Positions 49,365 to 58,638 of a stretch of DNA of 64,000 nucleotides are shown in pieces. The notes below the pieces were generated by a model. That model was not told the origin of the DNA, did not search any database, and saw nothing but the letters and a program-made list of their open reading frames with translations. The position numbers were made by a program, and so were the translations under genes. Position 1 is the stretch's first letter, and the number at the start of each line of letters is the position of its first letter. The stretch comes from Colwellia psychrerythraea (GTDB lineage Bacteria; Pseudomonadota; Gammaproteobacteria; Enterobacterales; Alteromonadaceae): assembly GCF_000764185.1 (NCBI RefSeq), contig NZ_JQEC01000004.1, positions 248,001 through 312,000 on the forward strand, read 5' to 3'.

Positions 49365-50015
49365 ATGAGTACTAAAAATAAAATATTAGATGCCGCCGAT
49401 GTACTTTTTGCCGATAAAGGCTTTAATGGTACTTCTCTAAGAGAAATCACTAGTCAAGCCAATGTCAATTTAGCGGCGGTAAACTATCATTTCGGCTCTA
49501 AAAAAGAGTTGATTAAAGCGGTAATGTCTCGTTATATGGATGAACTATCACCGCAATTAGAGTCAGCACTGTCATTAATCTGCCATGCGGAGACAAAGCC
49601 TAATTTACATGAAGTGTTTTCTGCTTTTATAGAGCCACTTTTAAACCTTAATGAGTTTAAAGAAAATGGTACTAGTACTTTTTTACAGTTATTAGGGCGA
49701 GGTTACACCGACAGTCAAGGCTTTCTACGTTGGTTTTTAACAACCCAATACCCAAATGTTTTCACCAACTTTACTAAGGCTGTAAAGATAGCCTACCCAG
49801 AGCTAAGTACTGAAGAGATGTTTTGGCGATTACATTTCACTATGGGCACTATCGTTTTTACTATGTCATCAAGTGAAGCTTTAATTGATATTGCTCAAAA
49901 TGATTTTGATAATAAGCTTGATATTGCGGGGGTTATTGAAAGAGTCATTCCTTATGTTGCCGCTGGGGTTGCTGCACCTATTAGTAAAATACATAATCAG
50001 GTAATGAGCAGTTAA
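49365..50015 (+). CDS. psrA: TetR-family regulator, PsrA-like
   Basis: 216 residues. The N-terminal helix-turn-helix (KILDAADVLFADKGFNGTSLREITSQANVNLAAVNYHFGSKKELI) is close to Pseudomonas PsrA, a repressor of beta-oxidation genes released by long-chain acyl ligands. The C-terminal part keeps the FLQLLGRGYTDSQG...LRWFL and MFWRLHFTMGTIVFTMS pattern of that subfamily. Upstream is a PsrA-type palindrome on its promoter. Fatty-acid control is inferred; no beta-oxidation gene of the Fad type is in the window, though the liu operon is 8 kb away. Confidence 0.82.
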   Translation: MSTKNKILDAADVLFADKGFNGTSLREITSQANVNLAAVNYHFGSKKELIKAVMSRYMDELSPQLESALSLICHAETKPNLHEVFSAFIEPLLNLNEFKENGTSTFLQLLGRGYTDSQGFLRWFLTTQYPNVFTNFTKAVKIAYPELSTEEMFWRLHFTMGTIVFTMSSSEALIDIAQNDFDNKLDIAGVIERVIPYVAAGVAAPISKIHNQVMSS

Positions 50016-50368
50016 CTGACTAGTGCATACAAGCCGTTATGATTTTACTTGGGGACAAAATGATTATTCATTACAGAGCAAGTAGTACTTGTTCTGTTGG
50101 TCATTATCAACCACAAGAGTTTATAGCAGGTGATAGCTGTTTTTTTCAACGAATGCAAAACTGCCATAACTTGTTAAAACCATTACCAGCGCACAACTAG
50201 GTATTTCGTTCTTATGCCGCGAAGCCTTGCTGACCTATTTAAAAAATAAATAAATCTTAACGTAATTAATCAAGACTAGTTCTGCTTTTAACAACAATTT
50301 GTATTATAATCCTGCCCAATTATGCTATTTCAGTTTTTTACGCGTTTATTTTAGGGTTTAGGTGACAT
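50016..50368. other. Intergenic region before rhlE
   Basis: 353 bp. It holds the small candidate frame at 50060-50200 and a TATAAT at 50305-50310 with weak -35, likely the rhlE promoter. Nothing else stands out. Confidence 0.4.
50060..50200 (+). CDS. Possible 46-residue small protein
   Basis: ATG with GGGGA 5 nt upstream opens a 46-codon frame, MIIHYRASSTCSVGHYQPQE and onward, with three Cys residues and no known domain. It lies 45 bp after psrA. Only the ribosome site supports it; the composition is not distinctive and it may be chance. Confidence 0.22.
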   Translation: MIIHYRASSTCSVGHYQPQEFIAGDSCFFQRMQNCHNLLKPLPAHN

Positions 50369-51721
50369 ATGAGTGTTGATGCAATTGGCTTATCAGCGGA
50401 TTTATTGAAAGCGGTTAAGGCCTGTGGTTATAAGAATTTAACTCCGATTCAACAAGAAGCAATTCCAGTTATTCGTCGAGGTACTGACCTTTTAGCAAGC
50501 GCACAAACAGGCACAGGAAAAACAGCTGCTTTTAGTTTACCTATTTTAGATGCCATTGCTAAAGCCAACCATGCTGCTCACAGTGCTAATTCCTCTGGTA
50601 ATGAAAAAAGTGCCTCTGGACAAGCTATTCGAGCATTAATATTAACGCCTACGCGTGAGCTTGCAAAACAAGTCGCTGAGAATATTAAGCAGTTTAGTCA
50701 ATACCTACCGATAAAAACGGGTGTGGTTTATGGTGGCGGTAAAATGGCCTCACAGACCAATATGTTAAAGCAAGGTCTTGATGTGTTAGTGGCAACGCCA
50801 GGCCGTTTATTAGAGCATTTAAATGTGCACAATGTTGATTTGTCACAAGTGAAGTTTCTAGTGCTTGATGAAGCTGATCGCATGTTAGATATGGGTTTTT
50901 TAACCGATATAGAAAAGTTACTTCTGGCAATTAAACATAAGCACCAAACGTTAATGTTTTCTGCCACTTTTTCCGAGCGGGTAAAAACATTAGCCAATCA
51001 ATTGTTAAAGACGCCAAAGACTATTAGCGTTTCTAGAGAAAACACCACCTCAGGTAAAATAAAACAATCGGTATATTGGGTAAGTGAAGCGCGTAAACGT
51101 GAATTACTATCAGAGTTGATTGGCGTGAACAACTGGCAGCAGGTGCTGGTTTTTTCTGGTACCAAAGAAAGTGCTAACCTGTTAGCAAAAGAGCTTAAAT
51201 TGGACGGTATTAAAGCCGCGTTATGTCACGGGGATAAAACCCAAGGTGCAAGAAATAAAGCTTTAGAGCAGTTTACTGAAGGTAAAGTACGAGTATTAGT
51301 GGCAACCGATGTAGCCGCTCGCGGCTTAGATATAGAAAACCTTGCTTACGTTGTGAACTTTCATTTACCATTTCTTGCTGAAGATTATGTGCACCGCGTT
51401 GGTCGTACTGGAAGAGCAGGTAAGTCTGGTACGGCAATTTCTTTGGTAAGCCCGAAAGATGAGCGTTTTTTAGGCGACATTGAAGAGCTTATTGGTCGCC
51501 GATTTGAACGTATCGTGGTACCGGGTTATGAATTTAATCGTCAAGAGAGCGAAGCTTATCAAGAAGCAACGGTAAAGCGCGAGAGTAAAAATAGATACCG
51601 AGCTACTCAAGAAAAGAACCAAAACTTAGCTAAAAAAGATGTAAAAGGTAAAATAAAGAGTAAAAACAAAACAGCGAGAACAAGTAGTAAATACAATAGT
51701 AAGATTCAGAAGAAGCGCTAA
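50369..51721 (+). CDS. rhlE: DEAD-box RNA helicase, RhlE-type
   Basis: 450 residues. Q motif (YKNLTPIQQEAIP), Walker A ASAQTGTGKTAAF, PTREL, VLDEADRMLDMGF, FSATFS, ATDVAARGLD and HRVGRTGRAG are all intact. A short Ser/Asn-rich insertion (~residues 70-88) lies between motifs I and Ia, and the last ~60 residues form a basic Lys/Arg tail for RNA contact. Such helicases assist ribosome assembly and cold growth. The next gene lies in the same frame past a single TAA. Confidence 0.92.
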   Translation: MSVDAIGLSADLLKAVKACGYKNLTPIQQEAIPVIRRGTDLLASAQTGTGKTAAFSLPILDAIAKANHAAHSANSSGNEKSASGQAIRALILTPTRELAKQVAENIKQFSQYLPIKTGVVYGGGKMASQTNMLKQGLDVLVATPGRLLEHLNVHNVDLSQVKFLVLDEADRMLDMGFLTDIEKLLLAIKHKHQTLMFSATFSERVKTLANQLLKTPKTISVSRENTTSGKIKQSVYWVSEARKRELLSELIGVNNWQQVLVFSGTKESANLLAKELKLDGIKAALCHGDKTQGARNKALEQFTEGKVRVLVATDVAARGLDIENLAYVVNFHLPFLAEDYVHRVGRTGRAGKSGTAISLVSPKDERFLGDIEELIGRRFERIVVPGYEFNRQESEAYQEATVKRESKNRYRATQEKNQNLAKKDVKGKIKSKNKTARTSSKYNSKIQKKR

Positions 51722-51724
51722 AAC

Positions 51725-52453
51725 TTGCCAAACCATATTACAAAATCAGCTACAAGATCTGTTGCTATAACAGAAACGCCTTTTGATAAAAGGCACTGTT
51801 GCTGGTTTTGTGGTGAGCCTAATAATGGCGCTTTTGTCTTCCCGTCTAATGACTTTAAAACAAGCAATTATGAGAACAAATACGTAATACTTAGTTGTCC
51901 TCATCCTATAATATCTATTCCTAGTTGTGGTGAATGTCAAAAAATTGCTAACAAAGCACAAGTAGATAATATTTGGGCAGTCAATGCTTATGTCAAAAAG
52001 CAGCTGCTAAAGTCTTATTCAAAAGATCTTGCCATCGGTATTAATTGGACTCAAGAAGAGCTGGCGACAAGTGAATTTGACCAAGGTAATTTTGCTGGAT
52101 TTGCTAGAAGTGCATGGTTTATGTACGAGGTGGCAAAAGCTAGGATAAATTACTTGGCTTGGCCGTTAGTGGTAAATGGCATTGAACTTGAGGTGATTGA
52201 TTATGAAGCAGTACAAGTAGCAGGCTTTAGTTTTGACGGTGTTCAATACCCATCATTACCTGATGCGATCAAGCACTATGCAAGGGTATTCTTATTAGAT
52301 GAGCCTTATGTTTTTGCAGTTCTACAACACTTAAGTGGTAGTGACATAACCCAAAAGTCATTTGCTCAAGCTGTTCGCTTTTGTCGGTTACTCGTTAATG
52401 CCACCCCTAGTGAGCGTAAAATGGCATTTAAAGCATTAGTTACTAAAAGCTAA
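51725..52453 (+). CDS. Hypothetical protein with paired Cys knuckles
   Basis: 242 residues, not recognised. Two CxxC pairs (C26/C29 in CWFC and C68/C71 in CGEC) about 40 residues apart suggest a zinc-binding knuckle. The rest looks alpha/beta, with an aromatic-rich middle (SAWFMYEVAKARINYLAWPL). The start is TTG at 51725; the first in-frame ATG is ~130 codons later. The frame is the same as rhlE and is separated from it by TAA plus one codon, so coupling or read-through is possible. Convergent with the diguanylate cyclase. Confidence 0.68.
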   Translation: MPNHITKSATRSVAITETPFDKRHCCWFCGEPNNGAFVFPSNDFKTSNYENKYVILSCPHPIISIPSCGECQKIANKAQVDNIWAVNAYVKKQLLKSYSKDLAIGINWTQEELATSEFDQGNFAGFARSAWFMYEVAKARINYLAWPLVVNGIELEVIDYEAVQVAGFSFDGVQYPSLPDAIKHYARVFLLDEPYVFAVLQHLSGSDITQKSFAQAVRFCRLLVNATPSERKMAFKALVTKS

Positions 52454-52482
52454 TGCTTTCACTTTGTATTGTTTATAGCCGT

Positions 52483-53400
52483 TTAGACTATTGTTAAGTG
52501 TGCAACGGCTTGAAGTTTACTACGGTATAACATTTCATCAGCCCGTTCGAAAAAGCTTATTTCATTATCAGCCCGATTCATAAAAGTTGAACCTATACTG
52601 CAACCTAGCTGGTATTTATTTAGCAAAGCATTGCTGCTTAATGCTAGGTTCACTCTATTTTCAATTATGCTTAACGCGCTTTCATTAGCATTCTCAACAA
52701 TAATAGCAAACTCATCACCGCCAAATCTAAAGACGCTATCGGAATCACGAACACACTGACGCATGACTTTAGAAAACTCTTTTAATACTAAATCCCCAGT
52801 AACATGACCATAATGATCATTAATCGCTTTAAATTTATCTAAATCTCCCAATACTAAACCAACCAAGCTATGATGGCGGTTAGCATTATTCATAGCTCGT
52901 TTTAATTGCTCGTCAAAATAACGTCGATTACCAAGCCCCGTTAAGGCATCTTGCATGGCAAGTTGCATTGCAGCATGATAAGCAAGGGCGTTTTTCAATG
53001 GGTGTAATAAACATAGGTGCAGTTGTTGCAATACTTTATAATTAGTTAAGCTGATTGGGGCATTGATACCATAACTTAGTGTACCGATAAAATCGTCAGC
53101 AACTCTTAAATCAAAGCGGCGTTCTTTTTTCGCTTTTCTACTACCAAGTAAAGCCTTGTTCAAATCATTGCTTTTAAAATAAAGCCCAGCAAAATCAACA
53201 TATCGTGTTGCTTCTATAGCAAAAATGTTTAATAGCTCATCGATATCTAGTGTGGTTTGTAATTTCGTCATAAAAGCTAAAATCTGACGTTTATCAAAAA
53301 CTGAACTGGTAAAATCTTCAGCAACAAGCGCATCCGTGCTTAATGTACTATAGGTATTGAATGGTGAGAATCTATTATCAAGTACGTTTAGTGTTTGCAT
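52483..53400 (-). CDS. Diguanylate cyclase (GGDEF)
   Basis: 305 residues. The C-terminal GGDEF domain carries GGDEF at 227-231 (FRFGGDEFAIIVEN) and the inhibitory I-site RxxD at 218-221, five residues earlier, so product feedback by c-di-GMP is expected. DALTGLGNRRYFDEQL and GDLDKFKAINDHYGHVTGD are complete. The N-terminal ~145 residues are a divergent, GAF-like sensory region without membrane segments, so it is probably cytoplasmic. Divergent from the antiporter gene. Confidence 0.92.
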   Translation of the reverse strand: MQTLNVLDNRFSPFNTYSTLSTDALVAEDFTSSVFDKRQILAFMTKLQTTLDIDELLNIFAIEATRYVDFAGLYFKSNDLNKALLGSRKAKKERRFDLRVADDFIGTLSYGINAPISLTNYKVLQQLHLCLLHPLKNALAYHAAMQLAMQDALTGLGNRRYFDEQLKRAMNNANRHHSLVGLVLGDLDKFKAINDHYGHVTGDLVLKEFSKVMRQCVRDSDSVFRFGGDEFAIIVENANESALSIIENRVNLALSSNALLNKYQLGCSIGSTFMNRADNEISFFERADEMLYRSKLQAVAHLTIV

Positions 53401-53753
53401 GCGAGAACCTCATTAACTTTGTTTTCTAACGTCATTTATAAAATAACTACTTAAAGAGTATATTTTGACGCTAATTTTCACTACTGAAATTAAAGCAAAA
53501 AGTGTACCATTTTTTATTGTTGGCTTACTTTGAGGTTTTTTGACAGCTTAAGTAGCTATTAAATTACTTTAGCTAATTGAAATGTGTTTTTTTTTGTTGT
53601 TAATATACTTTAAGGCTAGGTAAACTATAAATAAAGTGAGTCTTTATTTATATTGAGCTTGTACTTTAGCGGCAACCTTTTGCCGCTTGGCAATAACTTA
53701 GCTTTTCAAAGTAGTAGTAAAAGTTAATTCTTAACAAAGTAAAAGGAAGTTGT
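53401..53753. other. Divergent intergenic region with leader hairpin
   Basis: 353 bp between the diguanylate cyclase and the antiporter. A perfect 8-bp hairpin, AGCGGCAA (53668-53675) with TTGCCGCT (53680-53687), lies in the presumed leader of the antiporter gene. TTGACA at 53540-53545 is a perfect -35 but its -10 is poor. No small gene is apparent. Confidence 0.45.
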
Positions 53754-55721
53754 GTGAGCGGTTATTTTGAAATTCTTGCGATATTAACTTGTGCTGTCTT
53801 TGTGGTATGGATGTTTCGACGTTTAAAGTTACCAGCGATTTTAGCTTATTTAGTCGCAGGTATGATTGTTGGTCAACATGGTTTAGATATTGCCAACGAG
53901 CAAGTTGATTATGATCACTTTGCCGAGTTAGGTATTGTCTTTTTACTTTTTACCTTAGGTTTAGAATTCTCATTACCCCGACTAATGGCCATGCGGCATC
54001 TAGTGGTGTCAGTAGGAAGTTTGCAAGTTGGTATTTCACTGCTTGTCTTTCTGGTCGCAGGACTCTTTTTTGGTTTAAGCTTTTCCGCTGCTTTTGTTGT
54101 CGGTAGCATACTCGCGCTATCCTCTACTGCAATTGTTATTAGACAGCTTAGTGAAAGTGGTGCCATGAAGCGAAAGTCAGGACAGCTTTCTGTTGCTATA
54201 TTACTGTTTCAAGACGTTGCTGTTGTGCCGCTATTAATCATTATTCCTATGTTGGCTATGGATAGTCAGATCTCTTTGCTGTGGGCACTAATGCTGGCGA
54301 TGGTTAAAGGTGTTGTGGTAGTCGCATTGTTATTGTTAATTGGTAAATGGTTATTACCAAAAGTATTTAACATTATTGCGCAAGTGCGTACAGATGAACT
54401 CTTTGTTTTAACAACTTTATTAGTAACTTTATTAGCTGCAGCTTTCACCCAATGGTTTGGTTTATCTATGGCGTTAGGCGCATTTCTCGCGGGGATGATG
54501 TTAGGTGAAAGTGAATATAAACATCAATTAGAAGCTGACATTAGACCCTATAGAGATATTTTATTAGGACTATTTTTCATTACCGTTGGTATGAAACTCG
54601 ATGTTAGTTTATTAGTATCGAAACCTTTTAGTCTTTTAAGCTTGATGATTTGTTTTATGCTCGTCAAGGTTATGGTGATAAAAACCCTTGCAGTCAAAGC
54701 TGGTGAGGCAAGTAAAGATGCCTGGGCATCAGGGTTCATGCTGGCGCAAATGGGGGAGTTTGGCTTTGTGCTTATTGCTTTAGCAAGTCAGACTCAGGTC
54801 TTACCACTTGATGTCGCATCAATGTTACTTGGCGCTGGTGTTATCAGTATGGCTATCACACCATTTATGATCAATAACGCACGCTCCTGGGCACTATTTT
54901 TGAGCCGAGAGAAGTCGGCAGATTCTTTGGATCTATCGCAATTACCAGAAAATAAAGTATTGGAAAACCATGTAATTATTTGTGGCTTCGGTCGAGTAGG
55001 GCAAACGGTTAGTCGATTTTTAAAACAAGACGAAATTGATTTTGTTGCCATAGATGTTGACCCTCTGCGTACTCAAAAAGCCCGTGAAGCAGGGGAGAAA
55101 GTTCTTTTTGGCTCATCTCGTCAAACAGAGCTACTCAATGCAGCTTACCTTTCCAAAGCTAAATTGGTTGTTATTGCCTTTGGCAATGATAAACAATCGA
55201 TTGAGGTGATACAAAAAGTGAGAAGTATGAATACTGAGGTACCTATTTTAGTCAGAACAAGAAATGATGATCAACTCAATGCTTTACAAGAAGCTGGCGC
55301 CAATGAAGTTGTGCCGGAAAGCTTAGAAGGCAGTTTAATGTTGGTATCACAAGTTTTATCGTTATCTGGCGTGCCTTTTTCTCGGATTATGCGCCGAGTG
55401 CAAAAAGAGCGAAAAAATCACTATAACCATTTGCATGGTTTTTTTCAGGGCGAGCAAACCGACATGAGCCCAGAGTCCATTGACCGGATAGAATTTGCTC
55501 ATGCCATACTTATCAATAATAATTCTTACGCCAGAGGGAAAACTCTTCAATCATTAGCGCTTGAGCAACGCCGTGTTTACATTGTCGCCTTACACAGAGA
55601 CGATGTAGAAACAGAGTCACCTTCTTTAGATACTATTTTACAAAATCAAGATACCCTAGTTGTTAGGGGAAAGCCGCGCAGAGTCGAGCGAGTCGAACGT
55701 TATTTACAGGAAGGCGGATAA
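53754..55721 (+). CDS. CPA2-family cation:proton antiporter (KefB/KefC-like)
   Basis: 655 residues. An N-terminal Na+/H+-exchanger domain with about 12 membrane segments spans ~1-385; LFTLGLEFSLPRLMAMRH and FLLFTLGLE-type signatures are typical. Then an RCK/TrkA-N Rossmann domain begins near residue 400 (VIICGFGRVGQTVSRFL, GxGxxG) and a TrkA-C domain ends the protein. Probably K+/H+ efflux gated by nucleotide or glutathione adducts. No kefF/kefG ancillary gene is adjacent. GTG start, AAAGGAAG upstream. Confidence 0.88.
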   Translation: MSGYFEILAILTCAVFVVWMFRRLKLPAILAYLVAGMIVGQHGLDIANEQVDYDHFAELGIVFLLFTLGLEFSLPRLMAMRHLVVSVGSLQVGISLLVFLVAGLFFGLSFSAAFVVGSILALSSTAIVIRQLSESGAMKRKSGQLSVAILLFQDVAVVPLLIIIPMLAMDSQISLLWALMLAMVKGVVVVALLLLIGKWLLPKVFNIIAQVRTDELFVLTTLLVTLLAAAFTQWFGLSMALGAFLAGMMLGESEYKHQLEADIRPYRDILLGLFFITVGMKLDVSLLVSKPFSLLSLMICFMLVKVMVIKTLAVKAGEASKDAWASGFMLAQMGEFGFVLIALASQTQVLPLDVASMLLGAGVISMAITPFMINNARSWALFLSREKSADSLDLSQLPENKVLENHVIICGFGRVGQTVSRFLKQDEIDFVAIDVDPLRTQKAREAGEKVLFGSSRQTELLNAAYLSKAKLVVIAFGNDKQSIEVIQKVRSMNTEVPILVRTRNDDQLNALQEAGANEVVPESLEGSLMLVSQVLSLSGVPFSRIMRRVQKERKNHYNHLHGFFQGEQTDMSPESIDRIEFAHAILINNNSYARGKTLQSLALEQRRVYIVALHRDDVETESPSLDTILQNQDTLVVRGKPRRVERVERYLQEGG

Positions 55722-55830
55722 CTTTAAAGCAGTCATTTACCTGCTATGTTGCAGTGGAGCTTATTGGCTAAAGTGTCTATTTCTTCGATAACGCTTATTC
55801 GCTACAAGTCAAATATTAACAGTAGATTAA

Positions 55831-56982
55831 TTATATGTCGAGAAAGGTCCTAATGGCTTGTTCTTGCTCCATTGCATCAGCAAAACCTAATCTTATTAAT
55901 TCGCTACAAAAATTCCTTTCAAACAATAAGTAGCTGATAATACTTGATTCAGAGTCATTACTCACTCCAGCGCTACGTAACAGTAAGCGAATGGGTAGTG
56001 GCAAATCATAGTAATATTGTGTGGCAATAGCATTAAAATCATGACTGGGGTTAATGACAAAGCTTTCTATATGTTGTAAGCCTTCGTTTGCTTTTCTATT
56101 TTGTGCCGAGATTAACTTTAACGTTTCATTAATACGCGCCATGCGTTCGAGATCGCTATGCATGGTATCTGCGAAAATAGAGTCCAGTAAATGCCCGGCA
56201 ATGGTTGCCGAGCTTGGCGGGTGTGGATTATTCTCCATTGAGTGCAAAGGCTCTTTGGGTTGATCAACACCAATGACGAATATTTTCTTTGCCCCCAAAT
56301 GAATTGCGGGGCTTAATGGCGATAGTTGATGTACTGAGCCATCACCAAAATGTTGGTTTTTAATTCTTACTGAAGGAAAAACCATAGGGATTGCTGCGGA
56401 AGCCATTAAGTGTTCAGTATTTAACTGGCACACTTCTCCTCGCCTTTTAACACGTGACCATGGTTGTACTTGACCATCAGACTGGTAAAAGCTAATCGAG
56501 TCACCATTACTATAACTTGATGCGGTAATGGATACTGCTGATAAATAACCACGGGCGATATTATTATCGATACGGTTAAAATCCAGAATTTGGTTTAATA
56601 AGGTTCTAAGGGGAGCATTATCGAGTAAACTGCGCGGATTTTTATTGGCATAGTCGGCTTGAAAGCTTGCTAACATACCCTGGCTTATATGGCTAAAGAC
56701 ATTAATCGAATCGCTATGATAAATGCTCGATATATTGAAATTTTTCCAAGCCCATTCTAATTTTTTAACGCCTAAATGAAAGCATGAAGCATAACAAGCA
56801 AGTGATGTAGTATTGATAGCACCAGCAGAAGTACCTGAAAGAATAGGGAAAGGAATACCATGATTTCTAGGAATAAATTTTGCTATGGCTGATAAAACAC
56901 CCACTTGATAAGCTGCTCGAGCACCGCCACCGGTTAGTACCAGCGCATTTTTACTATTAAGGTAATTTCGTTTTAGTGTCAT
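55831..56982 (-). CDS. Patatin-like phospholipase
   Basis: 383 residues. Oxyanion-hole GGGARAA at 18-24, nucleophile Ser52 in GTSAG (50-54), and the dyad Asp214 in DGS: all catalytic parts of a patatin hydrolase are present. No signal peptide, so it is cytoplasmic or a type III-like effector; a housekeeping lipid hydrolase is more likely given the neutral context. C-terminal third unassigned. Convergent with the antiporter gene. Confidence 0.88.
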   Translation of the reverse strand: MTLKRNYLNSKNALVLTGGGARAAYQVGVLSAIAKFIPRNHGIPFPILSGTSAGAINTTSLACYASCFHLGVKKLEWAWKNFNISSIYHSDSINVFSHISQGMLASFQADYANKNPRSLLDNAPLRTLLNQILDFNRIDNNIARGYLSAVSITASSYSNGDSISFYQSDGQVQPWSRVKRRGEVCQLNTEHLMASAAIPMVFPSVRIKNQHFGDGSVHQLSPLSPAIHLGAKKIFVIGVDQPKEPLHSMENNPHPPSSATIAGHLLDSIFADTMHSDLERMARINETLKLISAQNRKANEGLQHIESFVINPSHDFNAIATQYYYDLPLPIRLLLRSAGVSNDSESSIISYLLFERNFCSELIRLGFADAMEQEQAIRTFLDI

Positions 56983-57125
56983 AGAAATGAATAATTATTT
57001 TTATAGTTTTTAATGGCTTAATTTGCATCAATTTATTAATCAGCTTCAATGGTTTAAGTGTAATTGCTTTTTATTTACTTCGCTAGGGAAATGCCGAATT
57101 AATAGTGGAATGGAAATTTTAGGAC

Positions 57126-57149
57126 AAAAAAAAGCCAGCATAGCTGGCT
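57126..57149 (-). terminator. Terminator after the DUF3718 gene
   Basis: Minus strand AGCCAGC-TAT-GCTGGCT followed by eight Ts (plus-strand A run), ~90 bp past the stop at 57241. Confidence 0.85.
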
Positions 57150-57240
57150 CTTTAAAATGACATAGAATTATTAAATAGTATTGCTTTTACTCATCCATTT
57201 TTATTGCTAAAAGGTATTAACGTCTACTTTTAAAATATTC

Positions 57241-57600
57241 TTAACTACTAACGCGAGCGTTGGCAGCATCTATCAATGGTTGCGATCCAGTTTGTAGTTG
57301 TGCTAGGTTAGCTGAAACAACTTTCTTTGGTAATTTAGAAATCATCAAAGAGCCTGTTTTTACTGAGCCTTTCACCGCTGCAAACTCTAATAAGTTCTTG
57401 CCGTTACACTGAATACCGCTGAAGATACGACGAATTTTTAATTTATTCGTCTTTAAAAATGAACGCATGCGTTTCTTGTCATCGGATGCCACGTACTGAC
57501 ATATACTTGTCGCAATGTCAGCAGCTTGTGCCTTTGGTGTCGTTACAGCAGACGCTAATGTTAAAACAGTGATGGTTGAAACTATTAATAATTTTTTCAT
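57241..57600 (-). CDS. DUF3718 exported protein
   Basis: 119 residues. Signal peptide with cleavage after KAQA (about residue 26), then a small domain with two Cys (ICQYVASDDKKRMRSFLKTNKLKIRRIFSGIQCNG and onward), matching my memory of DUF3718, common in Alteromonadales. The Cys pair may form a disulphide. Periplasmic, function unknown. Single gene with its own terminator. Confidence 0.75.
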   Translation of the reverse strand: MKKLLIVSTITVLTLASAVTTPKAQAADIATSICQYVASDDKKRMRSFLKTNKLKIRRIFSGIQCNGKNLLEFAAVKGSVKTGSLMISKLPKKVVSANLAQLQTGSQPLIDAANARVSS

Positions 57601-57979
57601 TTTATAAACCTTATAATTGAGTTAATAAAAGAAAAAACCACGGGATGTACCTGTTAACTAGGTTACTCCGCTGTCATAGATTAAGCTAAACTAAATTAAC
57701 TAAACCCTTAGACCGGTGGTTTTGCGTCACACGTTTTCGCGTGTTTTGCCTTTTCTTTGTCAAGAATAAGTATCACGCAATTGTTACCAAAGTGCAAGTT
57801 AATTGGTCTAAGTGCCTGCTGTCAACGACAAAATCCATTTTTTCATGTGAAATTTTAGAGTGTAAAAAAAAAGGCAACAGATTGATTACTGTTACCTTTA
57901 TTGATATTTATACGGATGTTTTTTAATCGTTTTTTTTAATATTCAAAGGAGAAGTATTTAGTTACAAAATAGTACAGGA
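57601..57979. other. Intergenic region between DUF3718 and the liu operon
   Basis: 379 bp. Contains the liu terminator (separate entry) and a short ACACG/CGTGT inverted repeat near 57730. Plus-strand open stretches here lack ribosome sites. Confidence 0.45.
57864..57896 (-). terminator. Terminator of the liu operon
   Basis: Minus strand GGTAACAG-N8-CTGTTGCC (one U-G pair) followed by nine Ts, 84 bp past the scoB stop. Confidence 0.85.
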
Positions 57980-58636
57980 TTATAGTTTCATTTCTGGTAT
58001 ATCACCAGTTACAACAAGTTCACCTTCTGTTAACTGAATTATATCCTTTACTGAAACGCCAGGAGCCCGTTCAAGTAAATGAAACTTACCTTCTTTAATT
58101 TCAATAAATGCTAAGTCAGTTAATACTTTTTTAATACAACCTTTACCGGTTAATGGTAAAGAGCAGCTTTTAAGCAACTTTGAGACGCCATGCTTAGAGG
58201 CATGTGTCATAGTCACAATAATGTTATCTGCGCCAGCAACTAAATCCATGGCACCACCCATGCCTTTGATTAACTTACCTGGGATCATATAAGAAGCTAT
58301 ATTACCATTTACATCTACTTCAAAAGCCCCTAACACGGTTAAGTCAACATGGCCGCCACGTATCATGGCAAAAGACTCTGCGGAGTCGAATACAGACGCG
58401 CCTTTCGCCATAGTAACGGTTTGTTTACCGGCATTAATTAAATCGGCATCTATTTCATCTACCGTGGGGAATTGCCCCATGCCTAGTAAACCATTTTCTG
58501 ACTGTAACATTACTTCAATATCTTCAGGCACGTAATTAGCTACCAACGTCGGGATGCCTATGCCTAGATTAACGTAATAACCATCTTTTAGTTCTTGGGC
58601 AACGCGTTGGGCAATTTGTTCTCTTGATAAGGCCAT
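57980..58636 (-). CDS. scoB: 3-oxoacid CoA-transferase subunit B
   Basis: 218 residues. SENGLLGMG holds the catalytic Glu47 of family I CoA-transferases; YYVNLGIGIPTLVANY is the typical start region. With ScoA it should move CoA from succinyl-CoA to acetoacetate, the end product of leucine breakdown by HMG-CoA lyase (also called LiuG in Shewanella). Last gene of the operon, 2 bp after scoA. Confidence 0.92.
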   Translation of the reverse strand: MALSREQIAQRVAQELKDGYYVNLGIGIPTLVANYVPEDIEVMLQSENGLLGMGQFPTVDEIDADLINAGKQTVTMAKGASVFDSAESFAMIRGGHVDLTVLGAFEVDVNGNIASYMIPGKLIKGMGGAMDLVAGADNIIVTMTHASKHGVSKLLKSCSLPLTGKGCIKKVLTDLAFIEIKEGKFHLLERAPGVSVKDIIQLTEGELVVTGDIPEMKL

Positions 58637-58638
58637 GG

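Noticed and set aside
57741-57926. A 61-residue plus-strand frame in the DUF3718-liu gap.
   Set aside because: It overlaps the liu terminator, has no ribosome site and low-complexity composition.
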